The translations under genes were made by a program, and so were the position numbers. This document shows, in pieces, positions 28,401-38,930 of a DNA stretch of 64,000 nt (its first letter is position 1; every line of letters begins with the position of its first letter). Below the pieces are notes generated by a model. That model had not been told where the DNA came from, ran no database searches, and saw only the letters and a list, made by a program, of their open reading frames with translations. Source of the DNA: Struthidea cinerea (Eukaryota; Chordata; Aves; Passeriformes; Corcoracidae); assembly GCA_013397865.1 (NCBI GenBank), contig VZTI01002652.1:3734075-3798074 (forward strand). Reading direction: 5' to 3'.

Positions 28401-31371
28401 TAGATCAAAAGCAATGCATTTTAAAATTGCCTATATACAAGAGAGAATAATGTAGGCTAGACAAAGTAACCCAAGTGAAGTGCACAATATCCACCTTAAC
28501 CTTTCATCAAGCATAGCTCCTAGTGAGGGAACAGTCAGAAATCTGGCATAGTTAGAAAAATAAAAATCTTCCAAGAACGAGACACAGGTTAAAAATAAAT
28601 TGGTTCATCAATTTATGAATTATATGTATTAAAGAAGGTTTTACAAAAGTATTTACTAGCAACTTATTTTGACTTCTATAGATTACTGAAGAAAGAGAAA
28701 AGCTTGTAACGTATTCTAAAGCTGCTATCTAAAAATCATCCTGAATGTTTAGGGTGCTTTATTTACATTTTTCAAGTGCATTTTAACCCTTATCATTAAA
28801 TAAGCACATAGAGAAAACTAGCATTGAGAGACAGCAATTTTACATGTCATGGGGAGAAAAAAGCAAACAAAAAAAACTTATGAAGTATGAAAAGGTGACA
28901 ATTAAGTTAATAATTTTATGTCATGAATGACAAATGTTTTCTGAAATACTACAACAAAATAATTCCAAAATGCTATCAGCAATGTCAGGAGTTAGGTCAT
29001 TAGGGAGAACTTTCTTTTATTTGCATCTCCCTAGGATCCCCACCACAAACTGCATTTTTATTGGGGGGTGTTGTTTTGGATTTTGTTTGTTTGTCTTTAT
29101 CTCCAAAGAACACCTTAGCAGAAGCCATCAGCTTTGACAGAACACCAAAATTCTGGCACTGAACCATAAATTGACCATTACCATAAAAAGAACTGCTAAA
29201 TGAGAAACTATGTGCTCAGTATAAAACTAATTTCATGCTTTCAAAAGCACACAGTGGCTTCTAGCAAGATAGTGGCCCTGGGACTTGCAAAGACAGATTG
29301 GCTAATACAAATGGTGTGTGCTCCTGATGCAGTCTGCTTAGCCAAGCTTTACATGTACTGGCAGTAAATGGAAATTCTCGAATGTTCTGTCAAACAAATA
29401 CACACTTATCTATAACTTTGGAGCTGAAAGCTATAAAACAGCTGCCTCATAAATATATTTAGCAGGAAAAAGCATGAGCTGTCCTAGTTCCTCAGAAGAA
29501 AAAAAAAAAAACAACACAGCAGTCTTTACATAGTAAGCACAGACATTTCTATAGCAAGCAAGGAAAACATTTTAATAAATGTTTTTCAACATATTTGTTT
29601 TATTTTTAAAAAACTACTATCAGCATACACAAATATAATCATAGGAGGTCTCACCTCACCAACTCAATATTCTCATAACAGCAGTGCTTAATAAGGAACT
29701 CAGCTGAACTAATTTTTTTGTGTTCTGGTATAGGTGAAATTCTCAATAAAACCCCCCTTTTTCAGATACGTTAGTACAAAGTCTGTTTAGTTTATGATAA
29801 TACTTCTTTCAAGCTTAAAGATTTACTACTAGAACTTCACAGGCTACCTTTAGCACACTATCTGTTCCCTTAAATAAAACTTGGTGCACTAAATCTCAAA
29901 TTTAACTGGTTAGGGAGAAGCGACAGTAATTTTATACCCTCCTCAAAGCAAGCTGTCAGTGCAAATGAATTACTGGAAGCTGTCCTGGGCATGAAAGATC
30001 ATAACTTTTAATATTAACAATGACAGACATATCTAAGATGTCAAATCCAGTATACAATTTATTTCGTTCTTTACTTTTTTAGTTTATCTGGAGAAACCGA
30101 CAGCTCTTGTGTTTCACACATCATTGTAACTATTTAACAAGCCAGAAAGCAAGCTCTGGTAAGAGGTATTTATTCACACTGCTAATAAGCTTCTTTCTGC
30201 AACAATAACACAGCTTCACTGACATTCAAAAAACATTTAAAATGCATAGGAAGTCACCTACTGGAAAGATGCCCTCTGCAAACAGCAAGCAAGGAAAGGG
30301 AGCTTGCCACATATTTAGTTACTTTTAATACTGAAATAAGAAGAGGAGAAAAAGATGCATTATATGCCTTGCCATTTTTATTATCCTTTCCACTGGAATA
30401 ACTAAAACAGAAGTGCAGTGCACATAGAAATAATGCCAAACATGTAAGCATCCACTCTTAATGTCGTAGCACAAAGCAATTCAGTGAAGTTTAATAATAA
30501 AAAACAGACTCACCTCTACTGGGAAGCCCACTCCACATTATGGCAATACTATTTAAGCAGGTTAAACAGCAACCAAGTTACATAAACAAAACTTCCAGTA
30601 TGTGACCAATATGATCTACGGTGCTACAGAGTGTTGGCTCCAGCCCCGATCATCTGTGTGACAGTTCACTGCTATACCAGAGCAGCCTCAAACCTTCCCA
30701 GATGCCGGCTTATTGCACTGCTCATTGAAAATCCTTCACACGCTGGCAACATTTTAGGGAAGGACAAGCACACTCTGAGTCATTTGTAAAGAAAGCAAAG
30801 CAATTTCAGTTCTGTATCTTCATGCGTACCGAAACACAGAGCACTGTCAAAGTATAAGTCTGCCTCAATTTATGCTGAGAATCAGGCAACCCAAGCCTTC
30901 ATTATCAATGCATGGAATCAGCTACAGAGATCAAATTCAAACAAACCATAAAAAAATAAAAGGATATGATTATGAAAGGCTCTACAGATTCAGCTCCAAA
31001 CCACACAGAACGAGGAAACATCTATCTAGACTGTGTAAATGTTAAAAATAGCTCTGTCTTTTCTACAACGAACATGAGACAGAGAAGAATCAGCAGCCTG
31101 TATTGTGATGAGGTTCATTACTGGGGGGGGAAAAAAATCCAGCAATAAAAATTAATGACTCCTTACAGCTTTCCTAAATAAGATTAATTCAAAATTATGC
31201 AAATGAAATAAGTATTTTTTTAACCATGTAACAGACAAAGTCTATTATATGTTAAAAGACAGGATATCTATTAAAAGGAATAATAAATATTTGGCTGAAA
31301 AAATTTAGAATACTGACCCAACAAAGACCTGTACAGTATAGCAGATTAATTATTTGTACAAAAAAAAAAAA

Positions 31372-31404
31372 NNNNNNNNNNNNNNNNNNNNNNNNNNNNN
31401 NNNN
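31372..31404. other. Assembly gap (33 N)
   Basis: There are thirty-three N bases. The left flank ends in a poly-A run (31360-31371) and the right flank reaches another A run (31426-31450) after about 21 bases. Homopolymers on both sides suggest that the gap reflects sequencing or assembly failure at low-complexity DNA. The true gap length need not be 33. Confidence 0.99.
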
Positions 31405-31418
31405 AATTAGAGAAATAA

Positions 31419-31425
<7 letters not shown>

Positions 31426-31450
<25 letters not shown>
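31426..31450. repeat. Poly-A run beside the assembly gap
   Basis: About 25 consecutive A lie 21 bases right of the gap. No retroelement body was recognised next to it. Confidence 0.95.
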
Positions 31451-32922
31451 TCACTAAAAGCATAACATTACATGACCAATACCTTCATCCTTCCAAAACA
31501 ACAGTAATTTTAAATTACTTACTATGAAAAATTTCTATGGCTTATGAAATTCATGCTATTCCTACTCCCACATGGACTTCTTGCCATGTACATATTTTTG
31601 TCTTTTCAGGTACTTCACAGGTTTTCTTTCCCCAAAAAGGTAAGAGAGCATGTGTTGCTGGGCGTACTCACACCAGAGATACACAGTATAAAACAGCTGC
31701 AATCACAACTAGGTTTTCAAGAAATGGAAAGACACGGGAGTTTTTCATTATATTACTTGTACAGTTATCCAAATATACTGCTGGCTCATGAGACAAATAT
31801 GAGAGAAATTTTGACAGGATCTGTTCCCAGATGAGAAAACTTACTATACAGAGAGGGTATCAATTTTCCTTTTACAAGATAAAAATAATAAAGAAACCTG
31901 ACTTCGTTGTTTTATATTTTCCAGTAGTTTTAATACAGAAATCATAGTTAGAAATACACATGAATAAAAATGTCTGAATTTACAGAACCCTTTTCTCAGC
32001 TGTCTACACCTCTAAATGGTGGATCACATCCTTGAATGAGACAGTGAAAAGATCCTTGCAGAGACATCAACTCAACTGATTTAAGAAGCTCTCCAGGCCA
32101 TGCCCAATGTCACTAAATGACAAGAGAGATGCTCCCAACAACAACAGAAGTTGTCTCACCACTACTCCTGCAGCCATTCTCAGCTTGAAACCATGGCTGG
32201 TGAGCAGCTGCATTTTTGGTCCTAGACTTTAGAACATTTGATTTTTTGATGTCATAATGCTGATTTTTTACCACAGTATAACTGCCCTTGAAGAGAGGTT
32301 AAACTGTCCAGGAAAGAACTTTGCTATGAAAATATATTTATGCAAAGTAGTGGCAAAGGGTGCCAGATGTACTGTCCAATTTTGTTTTGCAATCCTTCCA
32401 CATTCCACCCAAAGGACCACCCCCTATAAAGCACTTTTTTCTGTAATAGCTACATACTCTATTTGCTTAATGTCATTCATGTGTTCCCCACCTCCAAGAA
32501 AACGACGTGGATCCTAGGATGAATAATTGGTCTGATAACCTTTACCAACTTCAATAGAGTTATGGTTTTCAACTTGCCATTCGGGAATTTTTGAATGTTT
32601 TGCTCTGATGAAACTTATCAACTACTTTAAAACAACTAACCTCAACAAAATAATGATTTCCCCAATTTTTTTTCTTGAAGCCTACCAGTGAGCACACATG
32701 TCATCTACTTAATATTTTTATTAATTTTATCAGTACTTTCACAGTGCTACTCAAAGAACAGAATATTATGGATACGGTGTGGAGTTATTGGCAAATAAGA
32801 AACCAACCTTAATGTCAGTTCTGGGCCTTGATATTAAGTCTCATCATCAACATTTTGTGAGGAGTACCAAGTACCCAAAAAGAATACAGTAACTCTGCTT
32901 AATTTCAGAGCAGCTAATCATA

Positions 32923-32970
32923 ATCCTGATGGATCCCTTCCAATTCAGCATATTCTACGTTTCTATGATG
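32923..32970 (+). mobile_element. CR1 3' tail remnant
   Basis: A short stretch reads TCCTGATGGATCCCTTCCAA, then TTCAGCATATTCTACGTTTC and TATGATG. This matches the common CR1 ending in which a GGTCCCTTCCAAC-like motif precedes a short ATTCTATG repeat. Nothing CR1-like is clear further left, so this is either a severely truncated insertion or an eroded one. Confidence 0.7.
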
Positions 32971-35111
32971 ACTTCTGTGAAAGAAAACCAGCAACTGCTT
33001 ATCATAAATACATTTCATATTGTAAGAAAAATGTTACGTACCATTATCTATTTCTTAATTAAATGGTGGAAGAGACTCAAGTGATACAAAGAATGTGGTA
33101 CCATCTCCCAAATGCAAACTTGTTCAAGAGACCACTGAACAAGAAAAAAGTCAACATACCCTGTAGCGAGAAGTGAAATACCAAGAGTTTCTCAACAGCT
33201 CACTAAGCTAATTTTCATTACAGGCATGTAACTTTTTGTTATTATTTCTATTACATTGGAGACAGTAATAGTTTGGCTTCATAGTGAAAGAGTCTAATAT
33301 TTTACAAACAGAAAAATGGATTTTATCTGGAGCAGGACAGCAAAGCATGGAGCAACCTCCCTCTCACGGGGGCCAGAGAGGGGAAGCCCTGAAGAGTTGC
33401 TCTACTTTGTGCCCCTCACAGAAGAAGCTTTCCTGAAACTGCTTTCTGAAAGGTCGGGCTGTAGGCAGCAGGCATGGAAGGCAGAAAAAGTGCTGACCTT
33501 CTACTCGTCTAAAAAAGGTTTTGGCCCAACGCAGAAGAACAGTAAGCCCACAGTGCTTTCTACTATCCTCCTCTTCTCTACAGACTTATGCTCTAGTTCT
33601 GTAGCTGTGGATGCACACATTCAATGGGACTCAGGTCACAAACTTTTCCAAGATACTTTTGGTTGCTGCTTTGCATTCCTCTGAGTAGTTGGTAGAACAA
33701 TTCATAAAGATCTTCTGCAATAAAAATCAAATTATCCTTGTCTTTTTTTAGATTAAGGAAAGACAAACACTGAGAAGGAATTGAGGACCTAGATCAAGAG
33801 GCTTAAAATATGCAAAAGTTCTGCTCTCCCTCACGTTGGCACAAAGCAGTCTTAGATGGCAACTAAGCTACCTGTCAGAAAGCCAGTCCTGGCCCAGATA
33901 AGGATTAAAACCTACATACAAAGACCTGTGTTTAGGATTAGATTCTTCTGACAAAAACCAAGGAGAAACTCCACTGAAATGAGAGCAGTGCACTGCAGTT
34001 TCATTCTGTTGTAACCAACCATCATTTAATCCTGCACTGACCTAGTCATCTGGCAAGCTAATTTCTTTCACAGTTTCATTAAAAAAAAACAAGTCTTCCT
34101 CACATGCATGAGGCCAAAATTGAGAATGTAGATTTAAGGCTATCTGGAATATTTTCAGTGTAATTTCTCAATGTCTATCAATAGTCTGTTTAATTTTTTG
34201 GCTAAAGACACTATTCACACTTCCTTTTTTTTTTTTTTAACTAATATGCAGTTAGCTATACAGTCCATGGATCCTATCAAGAATAATTCTGAGTTCTTTA
34301 ATTGTAAGCCTCCCTGCCTCCATTAACTTGATAGGTTGCCTAGACTTCCAAATTTACATGGCACTGCACAAAGAGATGAAGAAGCTCTAATCTCTGCTGC
34401 CAAAAGTGGAAGAAACCCTGCCTTGTTCATACTCTCTTGTTCTTCTCCCATGCCCAGAAATTGCTGTTTTACGTTCTCCCGTCCACTCCCACTACTAAGC
34501 CCTTTTTGTGACCAGGTTTAAATCACAAACACAACAGAAGTTTAGTCATTTATGTATTTATTTTGCTGTATTAACAAATCCCTGGCTGTCATTGCTGTGA
34601 ACCAGATTACGAAACTGTGTGTTTATAATCCCTCTGGAAGTCAACCTGTGATTATTTCCTCAGTACTGCAGTGTTAACACAATGACTTGTAGCACTGTTC
34701 TTTACAAATAGTCATGGTATAGGGTCCTACAGCATTTCCAAAACTGTCCTGCAACGTCAGAGATTTCAAGAACAAAAAGGCAAAGCTGCTACCAGAATAC
34801 TCTACGCCCTGACATCCCAATCACACCTGCAGCCAAACCTACAGAACGATCACGTGGGCATTAAGGAGTGCCACCTGGGCCCTAAAGCACATCTGCTCTT
34901 TAAAACAGCCTAGGACTCAGGGAGAAGGAATTCTCCTTCGCCCACTTTTAAATTTGAACGCTTTCTATAACAAAAATGAAACTTCCCTACGCTTTTCCAG
35001 AGATCTGTAAAATCTGGACTTCGACAGGCATTTCTAGTACACTTCCTTAAAACTACACCAACAGTTCCCGTGTTACCATGGGGGCAAAGGAGAGAGAATC
35101 AGGAGACTCAC

Positions 35112-35450
35112 CAGGAGATACCACCCCATGAAAGAAGCAGAGAGAATTCCTGGAGCAAAATCGGAGTCACCTCCGAAGAAGTGGGAGGAATACAACGAAG
35201 CCATGCAGGGAGCAGCCCCAGCCGGTATTAGCCCAGAGCCCGCAGTTATCCCTCCCCACACCGGATCGTTAACGCGCGGCTCCGCGCACGGCCCGGGCTG
35301 CAGCGCCATCGCGTGGGCGCCTTGCAGCCCGCACTCCCGCCGCTTCCCCGCTCCGCAGCACGGCCCCCGTCTGTCTTCAGCTCTCCAACAATTAACTCAT
35401 TAACTCGCTGTCCGCAGAGAGGAAGCGAGCAGAGTTTAATTAGCACTCAG
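35112..35450 (-). other. Candidate alternative first exon running out of the CpG island
   Basis: On the minus strand the CpG island is followed by CCTG|GTGAGTCTCC, an almost ideal donor with the intron beginning at 35111. A transcript starting in the island would give a first exon of a few hundred bases ending at 35112. The frame from the ATG at 35309 (MALQPGPCAE...) stays open for exactly 66 codons to the donor. It ends in phase 0, while the next exon of the ZNF385-family gene should need phase 1, and the other two ATGs in this segment share that frame. I therefore infer that, if the exon is real, it is 5' untranslated or belongs to a non-coding RNA. The start at 35450 is nominal. Confidence 0.4.
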
Positions 35451-35587
35451 CCGAGTTCGTGCCATACGCTCACAACTGGCTGCGGCCCCTGTGAGCAGCG
35501 GTGCCTGAGCCCGTGCTTCTGGCGCGGGCAGGGGCACTCCAGGTACCCAGAACAGCGGGGATCTGCCCCGCGCCGGTCGCCGCTGCA
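35222..35587. promoter_or_regulatory. CpG island, candidate promoter
   Basis: By hand count there are about 39 CpG dinucleotides in roughly 365 bases, including clusters such as ACGCGCGG, TCCGCGCACGG and CCCCGCGCCGG. The rest of the window is AT-rich with very sparse CpG. In vertebrates such islands usually mark promoters that are unmethylated in the germ line. No TATA box is evident in it, which is usual for island promoters. It lies about 3 kb downstream of the ZNF385-family exon on the gene's own strand. It could be an internal promoter for a shorter isoform, a bidirectional promoter, or the start of an unrelated non-coding transcript. The sequence itself does not fix the direction. Confidence 0.82.
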
Positions 35588-38500
35588 GGCTGAGCCCCCC
35601 AAGGCCTGCTGACTGAAAAGCTTCTAACAGGCTCATTCCAAAATACATCTCCCCAAGGCTGCAGGAAACCACCCTTCCTTTTCCTTTTTCTTTATAGGAA
35701 ATAAATGAAGTAATTTCCAGCTGAAGCTGCAAAGGCAAACATACACTTTCTTACTTTCCTGAGGCTTCATTTATGTCCTCCTCACAGCAGCCTGTCCGTA
35801 CATCGTGTATGCCTGGCACAAGGGTAGGGATGGCCCAGGAATGGCAGCGCTGACAAACTCCAGCCTGAGCTGCAGTAAGACATGATGGGCATGGCTGGTA
35901 ATAAACAAGCACTAACATAAGCAATAGTGAAGGCTCTAGAGCGATGTGCAACGTACTTTCCAAGCAGAATACTCTTTTTTCCCCAACACACAATTTTCAA
36001 CACCAATGTAAAGAAAAGGAGGAGTTCAATGAGTGGATCAAATCACCAAAGTCGCCTAATGTAGTCCATTAATTTCTTGGTTTTGGCAATATAAAGAAAA
36101 GCAGCTCTTAAATCTTTATTTTATATGGAATCCTACTTGCTATGAAGTAATTTAAGTTGCAGGTAGAGGTACAATAGCAAAAGAGCTTGTATGGTTCAAT
36201 AGCTAGCGAGGCAAAATAAACTAGAAATAAATTTTTTAGAAAAATATATTTCTAAATACATTTTTAAGTCCTATGACAATTGCACCCTTACTCTAAATAC
36301 AAAGAAGTAACTTTAAACTCATCTCTACAATTATATTTAGACTCTAAATATATAAAAGCCCCTCATCTATACAATGAAAGGTATTATGACCCAGGTATCA
36401 AATCTTAATAAACACTCCAATAGTGGCACAACAAGGACCATTACCAGCCAGTTAAGAGCAACAAATTTGGCTTATAGTTGTAAAACGTAGTGGAAGTAAA
36501 AGATTAAAAGGACATTTTCTAACAGCTTAGGGCCACCTGTCACAGAAAGGACCACAAAAGAAAATGAATATGAAAATATGTCCCATCTCCGTTTATAAGA
36601 AAGTCCACCAAGTGTCAGGGAGAACTGGAGTCAGTGATCCATCAATTCTGTCACACAATCAAGACAGTTCTGGCAGGTCTGTAATCCTGGTTTCTGAAGT
36701 GTCGAGGAAAATTTACAGTCATGCATATGTTACAGTCACCTCATTTTCCAGTGGGAATATTATTAATTTCCCATTCATCTTTTGAACACAGAAGAAAACT
36801 CCAACCTGACATTGGCAGGAACTTTTGCAGAAAGTTTCCAAAAGTGTGCTGAACTGTTCACTAGGCAGTTTGTTAGAAGGGTGTAGCTATAATGAAGTAT
36901 GAGAGGGGCTGTTTGCTTCCTTTGCATGTGGAATAAAGTCCATTCACTGGTGAGGTGAGATTAATATAATTGCTTTCTTACCATCTGCACAATTAGTTCT
37001 GTTTACAATGTTAGCTGAAGAAATGGGAAAAGAAGACTTACATTACAAGAGGTAATAAGACTCCAGAGGACATGGATTAAAACCGAGCCTGGATAATGTC
37101 AATATATAAGAAAATTAATTTCTACTTAGTTTGGAGAATGTTCTTTGAGAACTGCATCTCAGTAAATCTTATTCTCCCACTGGTTCTTAAACAGTATATT
37201 AAATAGTTCATGTGATCATAGTAATAATAAATCGTCTACTCTAAGCCATTTCTTTCTTTTAAATGCTGTGAACACAATATCCTTCAGCTATGAAAACAGA
37301 ATGCTTATTTCTACGTGCACTGGATAGACCAGCATAATTAGTACACAACTAGGATATAGTCTAATATAGAGATCGGTGAACAAAGTACAAAGAAATGTGA
37401 ATTTTAACTCCCAAGGTATACAGTAACCCCAAAGCATGTGCTCCAGCAAACAGTTGTATTCTGAGCATCAGAGCACCCTTTGAGTAATGGTGCCAGAGCA
37501 GGAGCTGTGATCTCCAGGAATGACAGCACAGGCACCAGATGAAGGGGTTCAGCTAACAAAAAGCAACAAAAATAGAAAATGTTTTTATATGTTTGCATTG
37601 TAGATCAGCACACAGAGGAATCTTAAATCGATCATGATGCCTCATAGCTATTCAGTTATTTTAAGAATGCATACAATTAACTAATCTAGATGTTATTCAA
37701 TAGGAATTTAATCTTTTGGACCACACGCCTTACACAAGTGATATCCTTACACTACTTAGTTCTAAATCAAACAAAACAGTACCATAGACCTTAAAACAAG
37801 TCAAATTCAGTTAACGAGAAACAAAATCAGAAAAAAGAAAAAGCTAAACCCTTCAATGCAGCTTGACTGTTTCTGTATAAAAGAAACCAAAGCCAGTGTC
37901 CTCATGTAGCAAATAAAAACAAATATTACCATTAAGAAGAACTTTTTAATGAAGATTTGAGATCTGTAAGGTTTTTTCCTCAAATAGCTAAGAACGGAGC
38001 CTAACACTGAAATAAAAAAACCCGCCATCCCCCCCTCCAAAACCAGAAAAGCATATGTGCTTTGAATCTTTACACTATGCATGCTAAACACATTTTGTCC
38101 AAGCAGTTTAGACTTTTGTTTTCCCTAGTAAGTAAAAAGTCTTATTTTGAATTACTTCTTACTTAGAGATCTTTTTCAACCTAAACCGGTTCTGTGAGTG
38201 GGAGTAGTTAAAACCCAGATGACTGAAAGCAGAGAGAATGACTCTCCTTCTTTATCTTTCCACTACTAGATTTCTTTTAAAAGTTTCTCCTGTACAAGTA
38301 GCATCCCTCCAGAACTTTCTTTTGGGAACAACAGCAGATGACAAAATGTGTATTTGGATCCACAACAGTTACTTTTAATAGACCATATCTCGAGGTCCAA
38401 CACAGTAATTAATCCCACGTTACCAGAATATTGCCTCAATACCACTTGGTTTCACAGGAAAAGAAATTCTGAATATGGCAAAATATTATTAACTATTAGT

Positions 38501-38606
38501 ATTAATCTATATTAAGTTTAATGGTTATGTTGAATGGAGAAGGTAAAGCTTAAAAGCTTCCTTAGAACTCTTGACCAAAATCCAACATCTCAAACTAAGT
38601 ATGTAC
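35588..38606. other. Intron between the CpG island and the ZNF385-family exon
   Basis: About 3 kb lie downstream of the exon on the minus strand. Composition falls back to AT-rich immediately right of the island. No exon or repeat was recognised. Confidence 0.75.
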
Positions 38607-38609
38607 CTG
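38599..38609 (-). other. Splice donor of the ZNF385-family exon
   Basis: The minus-strand sequence ACAG|GTACAT places a donor at 38606, leaving one coding base (G) of a split codon in the exon. The donor phase is 1, matching the acceptor phase, so the exon is symmetric and could be skipped without a frameshift. Reading on past the donor meets a stop within six codons, which supports an exon end here. A weaker GT about 15 bases earlier (GCAA|GTACAA) is the only nearby competitor. Confidence 0.85.
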
Positions 38610-38909
38610 TGCTTGTACTTGCAAACAAAGTGCCAGGAGCTGTACTTGTAGGGAGTTTTCCATTATTTAGCTGCTTCACTCTTTTCAAGTGAGACTTCCC
38701 GTTGTAATGAACTTGAGCTTGCGCTGCAGAGTTCAGCTGGATATTGCACACCTCACAGAAGGAAAACAGTATCTTCTTTTTTTCTTTGCTTAACTGATAA
38801 TCCTGTCTGTCATTCCTCAGTCCTTTTTCTTCAAAGACCCGTAGAACAGCTGGTTGATTCATAATCCCATCTTCAATGATGTGGTCAGGACTTAATGGAC
38901 GCTTCATAC
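38607..38909 (-). CDS. ZNF385D: Internal coding exon of a ZNF385-family zinc-finger gene (probably ZNF385D)
   Basis: The exon is 303 bases long. It reads from a split codon ending in GT, then an ATG at 38907, and gives 100 residues plus one base before the donor. From that ATG the peptide starts MKRPLSPDHI. It carries a basic stretch, LSKEKKKILFSF (residues 39-50), and a U1/matrin-type C2H2 finger with Cys51, Cys54, His67 and His73 (spacing C-x2-C-x12-H-x5-H), followed by basic KRVKQL and a Ser/Thr-rich tail. The block from FEEKG through the finger closely resembles the N-terminal finger of ZNF385B/ZNF385D as I remember them. ZNF385 proteins are nuclear, multi-finger proteins implicated in RNA or DNA binding. 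Several positions differ from my recollection of human ZNF385B, and the very long flanking introns fit ZNF385D, so I prefer D. The family call is firm and the paralogue is not. The ATG may be the true start of a long isoform, or the exon may be internal coding sequence. Only this exon of the gene is in the window. Confidence 0.9.
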
Positions 38910-38930
38910 CTACAAAGAAAAGAGACAAAA
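38910..38930 (-). other. Splice acceptor of the ZNF385-family exon
   Basis: Read on the minus strand, a pyrimidine-rich run (TCTCTTTTCTTTG) leads into TAG directly before the exon, with the AG at 38911-38910. The exon then opens with GT followed by the ATG. This leaves a codon split after its first base (phase 1). The reading frame upstream of the AG stays open only briefly and is intron read-through, so the ATG at 38928 is not a plausible start. Confidence 0.88.

Larger units (their letters stand above)
7867..31371. other. Gene-free, intron-like sequence
   Basis: This 23.5 kb stretch has no supported exon. It holds the 9.1 kb tandem duplication, the poly-T at 16.8 kb, the poly-A at 19.4 kb and several shorter A runs (for example 26312-26328 and 28283-28297). 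Conserved enhancers could be present but cannot be recognised from one sequence. Confidence 0.75.
31405..35111. other. Intron-like sequence between the gap and the CpG island
   Basis: Apart from the poly-A beside the gap and the short CR1 tail at 32.9 kb, I recognise nothing. A 122-codon plus-strand open frame at 33316-33684 has slightly higher GC than its surroundings. It shows no domain, so I do not annotate it as a gene. Confidence 0.7.

Noticed and set aside
33316..33684. 122-codon plus-strand open frame with somewhat higher GC
   Set aside because: The sequence is not recognised and shows no motif. A GT near AACA|GTAAGC could act as a donor, but no matching acceptor is convincing.
35436..35738. 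Minus-strand 100-codon frame beside the CpG island, containing MYFG, which resembled part of the short ZNF385D N-terminus as I remember it
   Set aside because: The similarity is only about four residues, then diverges. No good donor follows, and the frame closes inside the island.
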